Shown here piece by piece: positions 18,983 through 28,205 of a stretch of DNA of 64,000 nt. The notes beneath the pieces are model-generated. The model was not told where the DNA came from, searched no databases, and was given only the letters and a program-made list of their open reading frames with translations. Position numbers and translations under genes: made by a program. This DNA is from Bradyrhizobium sp. LTSP885 (GTDB lineage: Bacteria; Pseudomonadota; Alphaproteobacteria; Rhizobiales; Xanthobacteraceae), in NCBI RefSeq assembly GCF_000938305.1, contig NZ_JYMT01000020.1:96731-160730 (forward strand), in the 5' to 3' direction. Every line of letters starts with the position of its first letter. Position 1 is the first letter of the stretch.

Positions 18983-20197
18983 ATGCGTCCGCCAGTCACC
19001 GATTTCATCACACGGGAAGCGCAGTTCGGCGCCCAGAACTACGCGCCGCTCGGCGTCGTACTATCGCGCGGCGAAGGCGTTTGGGTTTGGGACACTGATG
19101 GCAACCGCTACCTCGATTGCCTGTCGGCCTATTCAGCGGTCAATCAGGGCCACTGCCATCCGAAGATCCTCGCCGCCATGGTCGAGCAGGCCGGACGGCT
19201 GACCCTGACCTCGCGCGCCTTCCACAACGACCAGCTCGCCCCGTTCTACGAGGAACTCGCCGCACTGACTGGTTCCCACAAGGTGCTGCCGATGAACAGC
19301 GGCGCCGAGGCGGTGGAGAGCGCGATCAAATCGGTGCGCAAATGGGGCTACGAGGTCAAGGGCGTGCCTGACGGCGAGGCCGAGATCATCGTCTGCGCCG
19401 ATAATTTCCACGGACGCACGCTTGCGATCGTCGGCTTCAGCACTGATCCTGCAACTCGCGCGCATTTCGGGCCGTTCGCGCCGGGCTTCAGGATCATTCC
19501 GTTCGGCGACGCCAAGGCGCTGCAAGACGCCATCACGCCGAACACCGTCGCATTCCTGGTCGAGCCGATCCAGGGCGAAGCCGGGGTCGTCATTCCGCCA
19601 GCAGGCTATTTCACCCACGTCCGCGAACTCTGCACCCGCAATGACGTGATGCTGATCCTCGACGAGATCCAGACCGGGCTAGGCCGCACCGGAAAACTGC
19701 TGGCGGAGCAGCACGAGGGTATTGAGGCCGACGTCACGCTGCTCGGCAAGGCGCTGTCCGGTGGCTTCTATCCGGTCTCGGCGGTGCTTTCCAACAACGA
19801 GGTCCTCGGCACGCTGAAGCCCGGCCAGCACGGCTCGACCTTCGGCGGCAACCCGCTCGCCTGCGCGGTGGCACGCGCGGCGCTGCGCGTGCTGGTTGGC
19901 GAAGGCATGATCGAGAACGCAGCCACCGAGGGCGCGCGCTTCCTCGACGGCCTGCAGAGCATCCGCGCCAACACGGTCCGCGAGGTGCGCGGCCGCGGGC
20001 TGATGCTCGCGGTCGAGCTTCACCCCGAGGCCGGCCCCGCCCGCCGCTACTGCGAGGCGCTGCGCGAGAGCGGTATCCTCGCCAAGGACACCCATGATCA
20101 CACCATCCGCATCGCCCCGCCGCTCGTGATCACGCACGATCAGGTCGATTGGGCGCTGGAGCGGATCGATGCCGCGCTGAAGCGGGATTTCTCGTGA
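18983..20197 (+). CDS. rocD: Ornithine--oxo-acid aminotransferase
   Basis: A 404-residue class-III PLP aminotransferase that converts ornithine and 2-oxoglutarate to glutamate semialdehyde and glutamate. It opens with the ornithine-aminotransferase pattern [27 protein letters not shown], has [16 protein letters not shown], and places the PLP lysine at Lys256 in [20 protein letters not shown] upstream supports ATG 18983. It is a single-gene unit; arginase or proline genes are not nearby. The match to the RocD/OAT subgroup is strong from the N-terminal and [15 protein letters not shown] motifs. Confidence 0.93.
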   Translation: MRPPVTDFITREAQFGAQNYAPLGVVLSRGEGVWVWDTDGNRYLDCLSAYSAVNQGHCHPKILAAMVEQAGRLTLTSRAFHNDQLAPFYEELAALTGSHKVLPMNSGAEAVESAIKSVRKWGYEVKGVPDGEAEIIVCADNFHGRTLAIVGFSTDPATRAHFGPFAPGFRIIPFGDAKALQDAITPNTVAFLVEPIQGEAGVVIPPAGYFTHVRELCTRNDVMLILDEIQTGLGRTGKLLAEQHEGIEADVTLLGKALSGGFYPVSAVLSNNEVLGTLKPGQHGSTFGGNPLACAVARAALRVLVGEGMIENAATEGARFLDGLQSIRANTVREVRGRGLMLAVELHPEAGPARRYCEALRESGILAKDTHDHTIRIAPPLVITHDQVDWALERIDAALKRDFS

Positions 20198-20280
20198 CGG
20201 CGGAACATGTGAGGTGGGCAGTAACGGCAATCCGAGCGTCGCGCGGCCAAAGTCGCGAGCTGACGTGAGCGGTCGGACGG

Positions 20281-21426
20281 CTATCTGAAGCGCAAGTTCG
20301 CACGCGAGAGCTGGCTGATCGAGGAACATCCCATCAGCCGCATGTCCCGCACCAGCTCCGCCTGCAGGAGACCAAGCGCCCGCTCGACTCCGGCCTCGCC
20401 GGCGGATGCCAGCGGATAGAGATAGAAGCGTCCGAGGCCGACGGCCTTGGCGCCCAGCGACAGTGCCTTCAGCACATGGCTGCCGCGCTTGATGCCGCCG
20501 TCCATCATCACATCGATCCGGTCGCCCACGGCATCGACGATCTCGGCCAGCTGATCGAACGCCGCCCGCGAGCCGTCGAGTTGCCGGCCGCCGTGGTTGG
20601 ACAGAATGATGCCGGTGCAGCCGATCTCAACCGCGCGTTTGGCATCCTCAACCGACATCACGCCCTTCAGGCAGAACTGGCCATTCCACTGCCGGACCAT
20701 TTCGGCGACGTCGTCCCATGTCATGGCCGGATCGAGCATTTCCGTGAAATACCGCCCGATCGACATGGCACCGCCGCTCATGTCGACATGCTCGTCGAGT
20801 TGCGGCAGCTTGAAGCTTTCATGGGTCATGTAATTGATGGCCCACGCCGGCTTGATGGCGAATTGAAGCATACCGCCGAGCGTGAGCCGGAACGGAATCG
20901 AAAAGCCGGTGCGCAGGTCGCGCTCGCGGTTGCCGCCGGTGATGCTGTCGACGGTCAACATCATCACGTCGACACCGGCTTGCTTGGCGCGTTGCATCAT
21001 CGCGAAGTTCAGACCGCGATCCCGGTGGAAATAGAACTGATAAACCTGCGGTGTATCGTGCGCCTTGCGTAATTCCTCCAGGCTCACGGTACCAAGGGAG
21101 GAGACGCCAAACATCGTGCCGTATTTCGAGGCTGCGGCAGCGACGGCCCGTTCGCCCTGATGATGAAACAGGCGCTGCAGCGCGGTCGGCGAACAGTAGA
21201 ATGGCGTTGCGAGCTTCTGCCCCATCACGGTGACCGAGAGATCGACCTTCTCCACACCGCGCAGGACATTGGGCACCAGGTCGCAACGTTCAAAGCTCGC
21301 GGTGTTCTGCCGAAGCGTCGCCTCATCGTCCGCGCCCCCGTCGATATAATCAAAGATCGGCCCGGGAAGCCGCCGCCGCGCCAGTTCGCGGAAGTCATGG
21401 AAATTGTGGCAATCGCTCAAACGCAT
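20281..21426 (-). CDS. FMN-dependent alpha-hydroxy-acid dehydrogenase (LldD-like)
   Basis: A 381-residue TIM-barrel flavoprotein that oxidises 2-hydroxy acids to 2-oxo acids. It shows IFDYIDGGADDEATLRQN, LATPFYCSPTALQRLFH, the FMN and substrate loop LSNHGGRQLDG with catalytic His278, and MMDGGIKRGSHVLKALSLGA. GGAG lies 6 bases before ATG 21426. It may oxidise L-lactate or another hydroxy acid; the family does not allow a choice. It follows the sugar-catabolic cluster on the same strand after a 115-base gap, so it may take part in that pathway (inference). Confidence 0.88.
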   Translation of the reverse strand: MRLSDCHNFHDFRELARRRLPGPIFDYIDGGADDEATLRQNTASFERCDLVPNVLRGVEKVDLSVTVMGQKLATPFYCSPTALQRLFHHQGERAVAAAASKYGTMFGVSSLGTVSLEELRKAHDTPQVYQFYFHRDRGLNFAMMQRAKQAGVDVMMLTVDSITGGNRERDLRTGFSIPFRLTLGGMLQFAIKPAWAINYMTHESFKLPQLDEHVDMSGGAMSIGRYFTEMLDPAMTWDDVAEMVRQWNGQFCLKGVMSVEDAKRAVEIGCTGIILSNHGGRQLDGSRAAFDQLAEIVDAVGDRIDVMMDGGIKRGSHVLKALSLGAKAVGLGRFYLYPLASAGEAGVERALGLLQAELVRDMRLMGCSSISQLSRANLRFR

Positions 21427-21541
21427 GTCGTGCTCCGAAGGTCCGGACCGCGGAGTTCAACCGGCTCTCTTGTGCCGCTCACACCCACAGCACCCGGAAT
21501 AACGGGCATGCGTCGCCTTGTCCACCGAACGAGTCGTTGGT

Positions 21542-22405
21542 TCAAACCACCGAGCGGTGTCGCTCGATGCAGGTCCGCAATACCTCGTCGATCGGCCGGT
21601 CCCACCAGTCATTCGAAAAGATCTCGATCTCCGAATAGCCGGCAAAGCCCTGCGCCTCGACTGCGGAGCGCACCGATTTGATGTCGATCACGCCGTCGCC
21701 CATCATGCCGCGGTCGTTGAGGATGTCCCTGGTCGGCACCAGCCAGTCGCAGACATGGAACGCGAGCAGACGATCCTTTCCGGCGCGTGCGATCTGGATC
21801 ATCAACTCCGGATCCCACCAGATGTGATAGACGTCGAGCGCGACGCCGAGCGCGCCGGTCCTGTCAGGATCGAGCGCGTCGCAGATGTCGAGTGCGTGTT
21901 TTGTGGTGTTGACGCAGGCGCGGTCCGCGGCATAGGTCGGATGGAGCGGCTCGATCGCGAGCGGAAGCTTCGCCTGTTTTGCATACTCCAGCATCTCCGC
22001 GATGCCGTCGTGCACCTGATTGCGCGCCGTCGCGATGTCCTTTGATGCCGCGCTACCCGGCCGCGAATATTGCGGCAGGCCGCCGACCACGAGAACGATG
22101 CAAGGCGCGCCCAGCGCCTTCGCCTCGTCGACCGCGCGGCGGTTGTCGTCGCGGGCCTCGATCCGATGCGTGGTATCAGCCGTAAACATACCGCCGCGGC
22201 AATAACCGGAGAGATCGAGCCCGGCGTCCTTGACCGCGCGGACGGCGCGCTCGAGGCCAACGCTTGCGACCTGGTCGCGCCAGGGATCGATGGCACGGAT
22301 GCCGTGACGCGCGCAGGCCTCGATGATCTCAACGAGATCGCCCTGCTTGCGGACGGTTGCCGTGTTCAGCGACAGCCAGCGGTGGTCGTTCGAAAAATCG
22401 CGCAT
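21542..22405 (-). CDS. Sugar phosphate isomerase/epimerase family (TIM barrel)
   Basis: A 287-residue AP_endonuc_2-type TIM-barrel protein, a fold that isomerises sugars and keto-sugars. Metal-binding-type residues appear in AIEPLHPTYAADRA, GVALDVYHIWWDPEL, LAFHVCDWLVPTRD and IEIFSNDWWDRP, matching the usual Glu, Asp, His, Glu set. Its start shares one base with the stop of the DUF993 gene (TGATG), so the two are translationally coupled. It is the last of the tightly spaced genes of the cluster. Substrate unknown. Confidence 0.87.
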   Translation of the reverse strand: MRDFSNDHRWLSLNTATVRKQGDLVEIIEACARHGIRAIDPWRDQVASVGLERAVRAVKDAGLDLSGYCRGGMFTADTTHRIEARDDNRRAVDEAKALGAPCIVLVVGGLPQYSRPGSAASKDIATARNQVHDGIAEMLEYAKQAKLPLAIEPLHPTYAADRACVNTTKHALDICDALDPDRTGALGVALDVYHIWWDPELMIQIARAGKDRLLAFHVCDWLVPTRDILNDRGMMGDGVIDIKSVRSAVEAQGFAGYSEIEIFSNDWWDRPIDEVLRTCIERHRSVV

Positions 22406-23598
22406 CAGGGTTCGATACCGCGTGTCGCCAGGATCGTCGTCATCCGGCGCGTTGCAATCTCAGGGTTGGCGAGCAGTCCCGCCTTGTCGGCGAGCCGGAA
22501 CAACTCGGCCAGATGGAGCGTCGAGCGCGCGCTCTCCTGTCCCCCGACCATCGTGAAATGATCCTGGTGGCCGTTGAGATAGGCCATGAACACGATGCCG
22601 GTCTTATAGAAGCGCGTCGGCGCCCTGAAGATGTGGCGCGACAGCGGCACCGTTGGTCCCAGCACGTCGTGGAAGCCGGCCTCATCGCCGGCCGCCAGCC
22701 GCGACAGCGCGTAGGACGCCGCCGGCGCGATCGCGTCGAAAATGCCGAGCAGCGCGTGCGAATATCCCTTGTCGTCGCCGGCGATCAGTTCGGCATAGTT
22801 GAAATCGTCGCCGGTATACATCTTGACCCGCGCATCGAGCCGCCGGCGCATGTCGATCTCGCGCTGCTTGTCGAGCAGCGAGACCTTGACGCCGTCGACC
22901 TTGGCCGCATTGGCGTTGATGATGGTGACGGCAGTGTCCATCGCCTTGTCGAGATCGGCGGTGCCCCAATAGCCCGCGAGCGCGGGATCGAACATGTCAC
23001 CGAGCCAGTGGATGATCACGGGCTCGCGGACCTGCGACAGCACGCGGTCATAAACCCTGGCGTAATCCTCGGCACTCTTGCCGAGTTTTGCGAGTGCGCG
23101 CGACGCCATCAGGATGATGCGGCCGCCGGCCTTCTCGACCGCTGCGATCTGCTCCTCATAGGCCCGGATCACATCGTCGATGCTTTTCGCATCTTCCACC
23201 GCGAGGTGGTCGGTGCCTGCACCGGAAAACACCAGCGCGTTGCCTTTCGCCTTTGCCGCCTTCACCGAACGCTGGATCAATTCGAGCGAGGTCGGCCAGT
23301 CGAGCCCCATGCCGCGCTGCGCGGTATCCATGGCCTCAGCGACGCCGAGGCCGAGGTCCCAGACATGCTCGCGGAATGCGATGGTCCGGTCCCAGTCGAC
23401 TGCCGCCGTCAGCCACGGATCGACGTCGGCGCGCGGATCGGTCGCCACATGCGCGGCGGAAAACGCAACGCGGTTCAGCGTGCCCTCGAGCTTTGCCGGA
23501 AACGTCCGCGACGCCGCAAGGCGATAGGTCTCGAGGCCTCCATCAGCGGTCGGCAGTTTCAGCGACAATGAAGACATCGGCAGGACTGGCTTGTTCAT
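22405..23598 (-). CDS. DUF993 family protein (dihydrodipicolinate-synthase-like)
   Basis: A 397-residue protein of the DUF993 family, which resembles class I DHDPS/NAL-type aldolases. Typical segments are NRVAFSAAHVATDPRADVDPW, TIAFREHVWDLGLGVAEAMDTAQRG, and EPVIIHWLGDMFDP. The possible Schiff-base lysine lies in the region VDGVKVSLLDKQRE. A very good ribosome-binding site GAGGAGG precedes ATG 23598. DUF993 genes typically travel with a Gfo/Idh oxidoreductase and a TIM-barrel isomerase, as here. The reaction is not established; a retro-aldol step on a keto sugar acid is a plausible inference. Confidence 0.85.
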   Translation of the reverse strand: MNKPVLPMSSLSLKLPTADGGLETYRLAASRTFPAKLEGTLNRVAFSAAHVATDPRADVDPWLTAAVDWDRTIAFREHVWDLGLGVAEAMDTAQRGMGLDWPTSLELIQRSVKAAKAKGNALVFSGAGTDHLAVEDAKSIDDVIRAYEEQIAAVEKAGGRIILMASRALAKLGKSAEDYARVYDRVLSQVREPVIIHWLGDMFDPALAGYWGTADLDKAMDTAVTIINANAAKVDGVKVSLLDKQREIDMRRRLDARVKMYTGDDFNYAELIAGDDKGYSHALLGIFDAIAPAASYALSRLAAGDEAGFHDVLGPTVPLSRHIFRAPTRFYKTGIVFMAYLNGHQDHFTMVGGQESARSTLHLAELFRLADKAGLLANPEIATRRMTTILATRGIEP

Positions 23599-23608
23599 GG
23601 TGTCCTCC

Positions 23609-24760
23609 TCAGACCACGATCGGCGCGACGTCGATCCAGCGCCGCTCCTTCCAGCTCTTCAGCGCGCATTCGGCGAGCTGAACGCCCTTGGCGCCTTCGA
23701 GCAATGTGTATTTGTAGGGCGCATCCTCGCAGACATGGCGGATGAACATCTCCCACTGCTCCTTGAAGCCGTTGTCGTAGACGACGTTCTCCGGCAGCTT
23801 CTGCCAGTCGCCGTAGAAATCATGCAGCCGCTTCTCGTCCGGATTCCACACCGGCCGTGGCGTCGCCTGGCGCGCCTGGATCACACAGTCGGTGAGGCCG
23901 GCGACCGCCGAGCCGTGGGTGCCGTCGACCTGGAAGGTGACGAGGTCATCGCGATAGACCCGCGTCACCCAGCTCATGTTGATATGGGCGATCACGCCGC
24001 CCTTGAGCTTGAAGGTGGCATAGGCTGAGTCGTCCGCCGTCGCCTTGTAGGACTTGCCCTTCTCGTCAAAGCGCTCGGGGATATCGGTGTTGCCGATGCA
24101 GACTACGCTCTCGACCTCGCCAAACAAATTGTCGAGCACGTAGCGCCAGTGGCAAACCATATCGAGGATGATACCGCCGCCGTCCTCGGTACGGTAATTC
24201 CACGACGGCCGCTGCGCCTCCTGCCAGCCGCCCTCGAACACCCAGTAACCGAACTCGCCGCGCACCGAGAGCATGCGGCCGAAGAATCCGGAGTCGCGTA
24301 GGAAGGCGAGCTTCTTCAACCCCGGCAGGAACAACTTGTCCTGCACCGTGCCGTGCTTGAGGCCTTTTGAATTCGCAAGCTTCACCACCGCGACCGCCTC
24401 TTCCAGATTGGTCGCGATTGGCTTCTCGCAATAGACATGCTTGCCGGCATTGATCGCCTTGGTCAGCAGCGACGGCCGCGCCTGCGTGGTCGCGGCGTCG
24501 AAGAACACAGTGTCGCCCTTGTCTGATAGTGCCCGGTCGAGATCGGTGGTGTGGCGCTCGATGTTGAAGCGTTTTGCCAGTACAGCGACCTTCTCGGCGT
24601 CGCGGCCGACCAGGATCGGATCGGGCATGATGCGGTCACCGTTCGCAAGCTGTACTCCGCCCTGCTCGCGGATCGCGACGATCGAGCGGATCAGATGCTG
24701 GTTGAGCCCCATCCGGCCGGTGACGCCGTTCATGATCAGGCCGAGGCGTTGGGTTGTCAT
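23609..24760 (-). CDS. Gfo/Idh/MocA-family NAD(P)-dependent oxidoreductase
   Basis: A 383-residue sugar or inositol dehydrogenase-like enzyme. A Rossmann region is at the N-terminus (the first glycine motif is divergent: LIMNGVTGRMG). The conserved EKP motif is in KHVYCEKPIATNLEEAV, and the C-terminal domain contains GGGIILDMVCHWRYVLDNL with the usual Asp/His pair. AGGAG precedes ATG 24760, and the start overlaps the stop of the enolase-superfamily gene (ATGA). Members oxidise sugar hydroxyls, including the C3 of glycosides. It likely catalyses the oxidation step of this cluster; substrate unknown. Confidence 0.87.
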   Translation of the reverse strand: MTTQRLGLIMNGVTGRMGLNQHLIRSIVAIREQGGVQLANGDRIMPDPILVGRDAEKVAVLAKRFNIERHTTDLDRALSDKGDTVFFDAATTQARPSLLTKAINAGKHVYCEKPIATNLEEAVAVVKLANSKGLKHGTVQDKLFLPGLKKLAFLRDSGFFGRMLSVRGEFGYWVFEGGWQEAQRPSWNYRTEDGGGIILDMVCHWRYVLDNLFGEVESVVCIGNTDIPERFDEKGKSYKATADDSAYATFKLKGGVIAHINMSWVTRVYRDDLVTFQVDGTHGSAVAGLTDCVIQARQATPRPVWNPDEKRLHDFYGDWQKLPENVVYDNGFKEQWEMFIRHVCEDAPYKYTLLEGAKGVQLAECALKSWKERRWIDVAPIVV

Positions 24761-26160
24761 AGTGCTTGCTCCTGGAAAACGCGTTGTGTTGGCCGCTGCA
24801 GCGGCTGCATGGTGGGCCAGTCCGGATGAACCGAACTGGCAAAACCCGGGGCGATCAGCGATCCCGTCAGGAGATCGCCGTCATGGATCGCGAGGCGGAC
24901 CTTGCCGCCGGCGCGCGTGTAGAGATCGGGATGTGCGGCGAGGAAGGCATCGGCCTCGCTCGCCGGGGTCTCGGCAAAGCCGTCGACATAATGGTGCCCG
25001 TTGCGCTCGGCATGGGTCACGCCGATCAGGGCGCCGAGCGCGAGATCCTGCTGCACCGCGAGCCCGGCCTGGCAGGTCAGATCCTCGCCGCTGACGAAAT
25101 ACGGGCCGCCATCCCCGCTCCATGCTGCCGCGCGGGTCGCGTTGATGATCGATTTGTAGAGGCCTTTGCAGGATTTCGAGGAGATGCCGCGATAGCCGAG
25201 CGCGCGCGCCGCGGGAAATGCGTCGTAGGAATCGTCGGCTTCGTCGATGATGATATTGCGCGCGGCGAGCCGGCCGAGCGGCGATGTTTTGGTGATGTCG
25301 CGCGGCATCGGCTGCTCGATATAGAGCAGGTTCGAGGCGATCGGCGCCAGCGCCACGTCGTGATCCAGCCGGTCGACCAGCGCATTCAGCGCGGCCAAAT
25401 CCGCATACTGCTCGTTGGCGTCGAGCGTCACCTTGATGGCGTAAGGCAGCGTCGCCAACTCCTTGCCGATTCCCGCCAGCCGCGCCGCGTCATGCACGGG
25501 ATCGCCGTTCAGCTTGAGCTTGAAATAGCGCGCCCCGGAATTCTCCTTCGGGTCCGCGACACCGCCCTCGCCTTCGATCCTGTCGTCCATTCCGACCGTA
25601 TGCCTGACCGCGACGCGCTCGAGTCGCTTGCGCGTCGCGAGGAAGCGCGCAATCGCTGAAACATCGAGATCAAGCAATAGCCGCGCGTCGAGCCCCACGA
25701 TGTTGGCGGTCATGCCGTCAAAAAAGCTCACACCGGCCACGCGCAACAGCGCATCCAGGATCGCCTTGTCGATTTCCGCGGGACCAAAGGCCGCGGCAAG
25801 CGGCGGGATGTCCTCCTTGGCGCAGGCCGCGACCTGCGCACCGATGCAAGCCGCATGCAGACCGAACGCCGTGTCAAATCCCTTGTTCGCCAGATAGAGC
25901 CCGCGCGCAATCAGCAGCGAGCGGCGGAGTTCATCGATTGTCTCATCCGGCGTCAGCTCCGGCCGCTTGTCGAACCATTTGGGCGCCAGCAGTTCGGCGC
26001 TGGCGCCGGTCGCACGGCCCTTGCCCTCCACCTCGATCTCGACCCGCACGAACATTTGCGTTGCCGCGCTCATGGTCACCGCGCCAAAGCGGAACGGCCG
26101 TGCGAAAATGACCGGACGTTCAAAAAAGGCGATATCTCTGACAGTGAGGCGAAGCGGCAT
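24757..26160 (-). CDS. Enolase-superfamily (mandelate racemase/MLE-type) enzyme
   Basis: A 467-residue protein with the enolase-superfamily arrangement. Candidate catalytic lysines are at 214 and 216 (RYFKLKLNG), metal ligands are Asp247 (VTLDANEQY), Glu282 (YIEQPMPRD) and the Asp306/Glu307 pair (IIIDEADDS), and a further lysine is at 329 (GISSKSCKG). These enzymes abstract the proton alpha to a carboxylate and usually dehydrate or racemise sugar acids. At 467 residues it is longer than most (about 370-400) and lacks the standard N-terminal capping pattern, so it is a divergent subgroup. It is the first enzyme gene after the ABC ATPase, 12 bases from its stop. Confidence 0.75.
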   Translation of the reverse strand: MPLRLTVRDIAFFERPVIFARPFRFGAVTMSAATQMFVRVEIEVEGKGRATGASAELLAPKWFDKRPELTPDETIDELRRSLLIARGLYLANKGFDTAFGLHAACIGAQVAACAKEDIPPLAAAFGPAEIDKAILDALLRVAGVSFFDGMTANIVGLDARLLLDLDVSAIARFLATRKRLERVAVRHTVGMDDRIEGEGGVADPKENSGARYFKLKLNGDPVHDAARLAGIGKELATLPYAIKVTLDANEQYADLAALNALVDRLDHDVALAPIASNLLYIEQPMPRDITKTSPLGRLAARNIIIDEADDSYDAFPAARALGYRGISSKSCKGLYKSIINATRAAAWSGDGGPYFVSGEDLTCQAGLAVQQDLALGALIGVTHAERNGHHYVDGFAETPASEADAFLAAHPDLYTRAGGKVRLAIHDGDLLTGSLIAPGFASSVHPDWPTMQPLQRPTQRVFQEQAL

Positions 26161-26172
26161 CGAAGGTCTGGC

Positions 26173-27021
26173 CTAGTCCAGCGTTCCCTGCGTGAAGAAG
26201 TGCTTCCGGATCCGCTGCACCAGTTCGGTGAAGACGGGATCGGACATCGAATCCAGCGAGCGCGGTCGCGGCAGCGGCACGTCGTAGATCGCGGCGATCG
26301 CGCCGGGCCGTTCGGTCATGACGAGCACGCGGTCGGCAAGGAACACCGCTTCGGGGATCGAGTGGGTGATCAGCAGCACGGTCTTGCCGGTCTCGCGCTG
26401 GATCCGCATCAGTTCGACATTCATGCGCTCGCGCGTCATGGCGTCGAGCGCGCCGAATGGCTCGTCCATCAGCATGATCTTGGGATCGTGCACCAGCGCG
26501 CGGCAGATCGAGGCGCGCTGCTGCATGCCGCCGGACAGCTGCCACGGCAGCTTCTTCTCGAAACCAGCGAGACCGACCAGCTTCAACAGGTCCTTGGCGC
26601 GGGCGAGATATTTGGCCCGCGGCAACCCCTTCATGTCGATCGGCAGCATCACGTTGGACAGGATGTTGCGCCACGGCAGCAGCAGCGCATTCTGGAACAC
26701 GATGCCGACATTGCCGTGCGGTTTCGTCACCAGCTCGCCATCGACCAGCACCTCGCCGGTGGTCGGCGCCAACAGCCCCGAGATCATCTTCAGCAGCGTA
26801 GACTTGCCGCAGCCGCTTGGTCCGACCACGACAAAGAACTCACCGTCATTGATGGTGAAGTCGAGCGGCCGCAGCGACGGCACATCGCCGTCGCGGGACC
26901 GGTAGGTCTTCGAGACGCCTGACAGTGTGATGCCCGGCGTGGCGCCGGCCGCGCGGTCCGACACCAGGCGAAGGTGTGCGGCGGGTTGGTCGAGATCGGA
27001 TGGCTTGGTTGCAGGGTTCAT
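26173..27021 (-). CDS. ABC transporter ATP-binding protein (nitrate/taurine/NMT1 type)
   Basis: A 282-residue ATPase of the SsuB/TauB/ThiZ-like branch: Walker A GPSGCGKSTLL, signature LSGGMQQRASICRAL, Walker B IMLMDEPFGALD and switch His in LITHSIPEAVFLADRV. ATG 27021 is chosen over an in-frame upstream start at 27117 because GGAG precedes it and the upstream part overlaps the intergenic repeat. It powers the permease at 28206-29015 with the binding protein at 27170-28165. The gene order on the minus strand is permease, binding protein, ATPase, then enzymes. Confidence 0.9.
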   Translation of the reverse strand: MNPATKPSDLDQPAAHLRLVSDRAAGATPGITLSGVSKTYRSRDGDVPSLRPLDFTINDGEFFVVVGPSGCGKSTLLKMISGLLAPTTGEVLVDGELVTKPHGNVGIVFQNALLLPWRNILSNVMLPIDMKGLPRAKYLARAKDLLKLVGLAGFEKKLPWQLSGGMQQRASICRALVHDPKIMLMDEPFGALDAMTRERMNVELMRIQRETGKTVLLITHSIPEAVFLADRVLVMTERPGAIAAIYDVPLPRPRSLDSMSDPVFTELVQRIRKHFFTQGTLD

Positions 27022-27038
27022 CGCAATCCGCTCCACCC

Positions 27039-27156
27039 GTCGTCCCTGCGAAAGCAGGGACCCATACGCCGTGCCCGTGCATTGAGGCACGCGGGTAGAG
27101 ACCTCTCGCAACACCAAGGGCCGGTGGTTATGGGTCCCTGCTTTCGCAGGGACGAC
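27039..27156. repeat. Inverted pair of palindromic repeats (family 1, CCCTGC variant)
   Basis: The left copy begins GTCGTCCCTGC-GAAA-GCAGGGAC at 27039 and the right copy ends at 27156 as its inverted partner, matching the pair at 9332-9453 in both arms. It lies within the operon, between the binding-protein gene and the ATPase gene, where it could form a stable mRNA structure that sets relative expression of the two. Confidence 0.85.
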
Positions 27157-27169
27157 AGGTGGGTGTGGC

Positions 27170-28165
27170 TCACGAGTCGCCCTTCGGCAGATAGTCGTTG
27201 CTGTAAAACGCCTTCGGATTGTCCTTGGCCTTGGCGTCGAGGCCGCCGTACTCGACCATCAGATTGACCGACTCGGTCATGTTCTGGTCGGTGACCTGGA
27301 ACGGCCGCTTGTTCTTGGTCTCGGGTGTCCGATAGAGCGGGATCGTCAGCTCAAAGCCCTGGGTCAACGTATCGATCTTGCCGCCCTTCGGATTGGCATC
27401 GAGGATCGATTGCGCCGCGGCCTTCGGCTCCTTCTCGGCGGCTTCGACGGTTTTGGTTGTCGCCGACATGAAGCGGCGGACCAGATCGGCGTTGGCTTTC
27501 ACATAGTCTGAATTGGCGATGATGCCCGACGACACCATGTTGATGCCGTAGTCGGCGAACTTGATCGGATAGACGTCCTTCCCCGTCGCGTCCTTGATCT
27601 TCATCGACTGGTCCATGACGTAGCCGAGCAACAGGTCGGCCTGGCCATTGATCACGGCGTTGAGCTTGGTCTGGCCGTCGCCGGCCACGATGTTGAAATC
27701 ACTTTCCTTCAGGCCGGTCTTCTTGAGGAACAGCGGCCAGATCTGCGTCATCGAATCCGCCGGCGTGATCGCCACCGTCTTGCCCTTGATGTCCTCGGGT
27801 TTGCGGATGTTCTTGTCGACAAAGCCCATTGCCGACATCGGGCTGGTCTGCAGCAGCACGCCGGTTGCGATCACGGGTGCGCCCTTCACCGCCGCGCGCA
27901 TCATGGTGGGCACGTCGACATAACCGAAATCGGCGGTCTTGGCGGCGACGGCCTGCGTGGTCGCGGCCGAACCGCGGCCTTCCTGGATCTCGAGGTCGAT
28001 GCCTTCGGCGGCGTAAAGGCCCTTGGCCTTGCCGTAATAGAACGGCGCGTGCTCGCCATAGACGTACCAGTTCAGCATCAGCACGACCTTGTCGGCCGCG
28101 GCGGCCGGCGCCACCGCAAGCGCGGTCCAGGCCAATGTTGCAATAACTGCAGTGATCAAACGCAT
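27170..28165 (-). CDS. ABC transporter substrate-binding protein (NMT1/ThiY-like)
   Basis: A 331-residue periplasmic binding protein. A signal peptide (about 23 residues, ending AAAADK) precedes the NMT1-like pattern VVLMLNWYVYGEHAPFYYGKAKGLYAAEGIDLEI and the ligand region DFGYVDVPTMMRAAVKG. A GGGAGGA ribosome-binding site precedes ATG 28165. Relatives bind pyrimidine precursors, sulfonates, nitrate or aromatics, rarely sugars, which is odd beside the sugar-type enzymes downstream. Ligand unknown. Confidence 0.88.
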   Translation of the reverse strand: MRLITAVIATLAWTALAVAPAAAADKVVLMLNWYVYGEHAPFYYGKAKGLYAAEGIDLEIQEGRGSAATTQAVAAKTADFGYVDVPTMMRAAVKGAPVIATGVLLQTSPMSAMGFVDKNIRKPEDIKGKTVAITPADSMTQIWPLFLKKTGLKESDFNIVAGDGQTKLNAVINGQADLLLGYVMDQSMKIKDATGKDVYPIKFADYGINMVSSGIIANSDYVKANADLVRRFMSATTKTVEAAEKEPKAAAQSILDANPKGGKIDTLTQGFELTIPLYRTPETKNKRPFQVTDQNMTESVNLMVEYGGLDAKAKDNPKAFYSNDYLPKGDS

Positions 28166-28205
28166 CAGATAATCCTCCCGTTGTTCTTGTTCTTATGCAG
28201 TAACC

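Noticed and set aside
27022..27117. Upstream extension of the ABC ATPase to an in-frame start at 27117
   Set aside because: The extension reads through the family 1 repeat; ATG 27021 has a proper ribosome-binding site.
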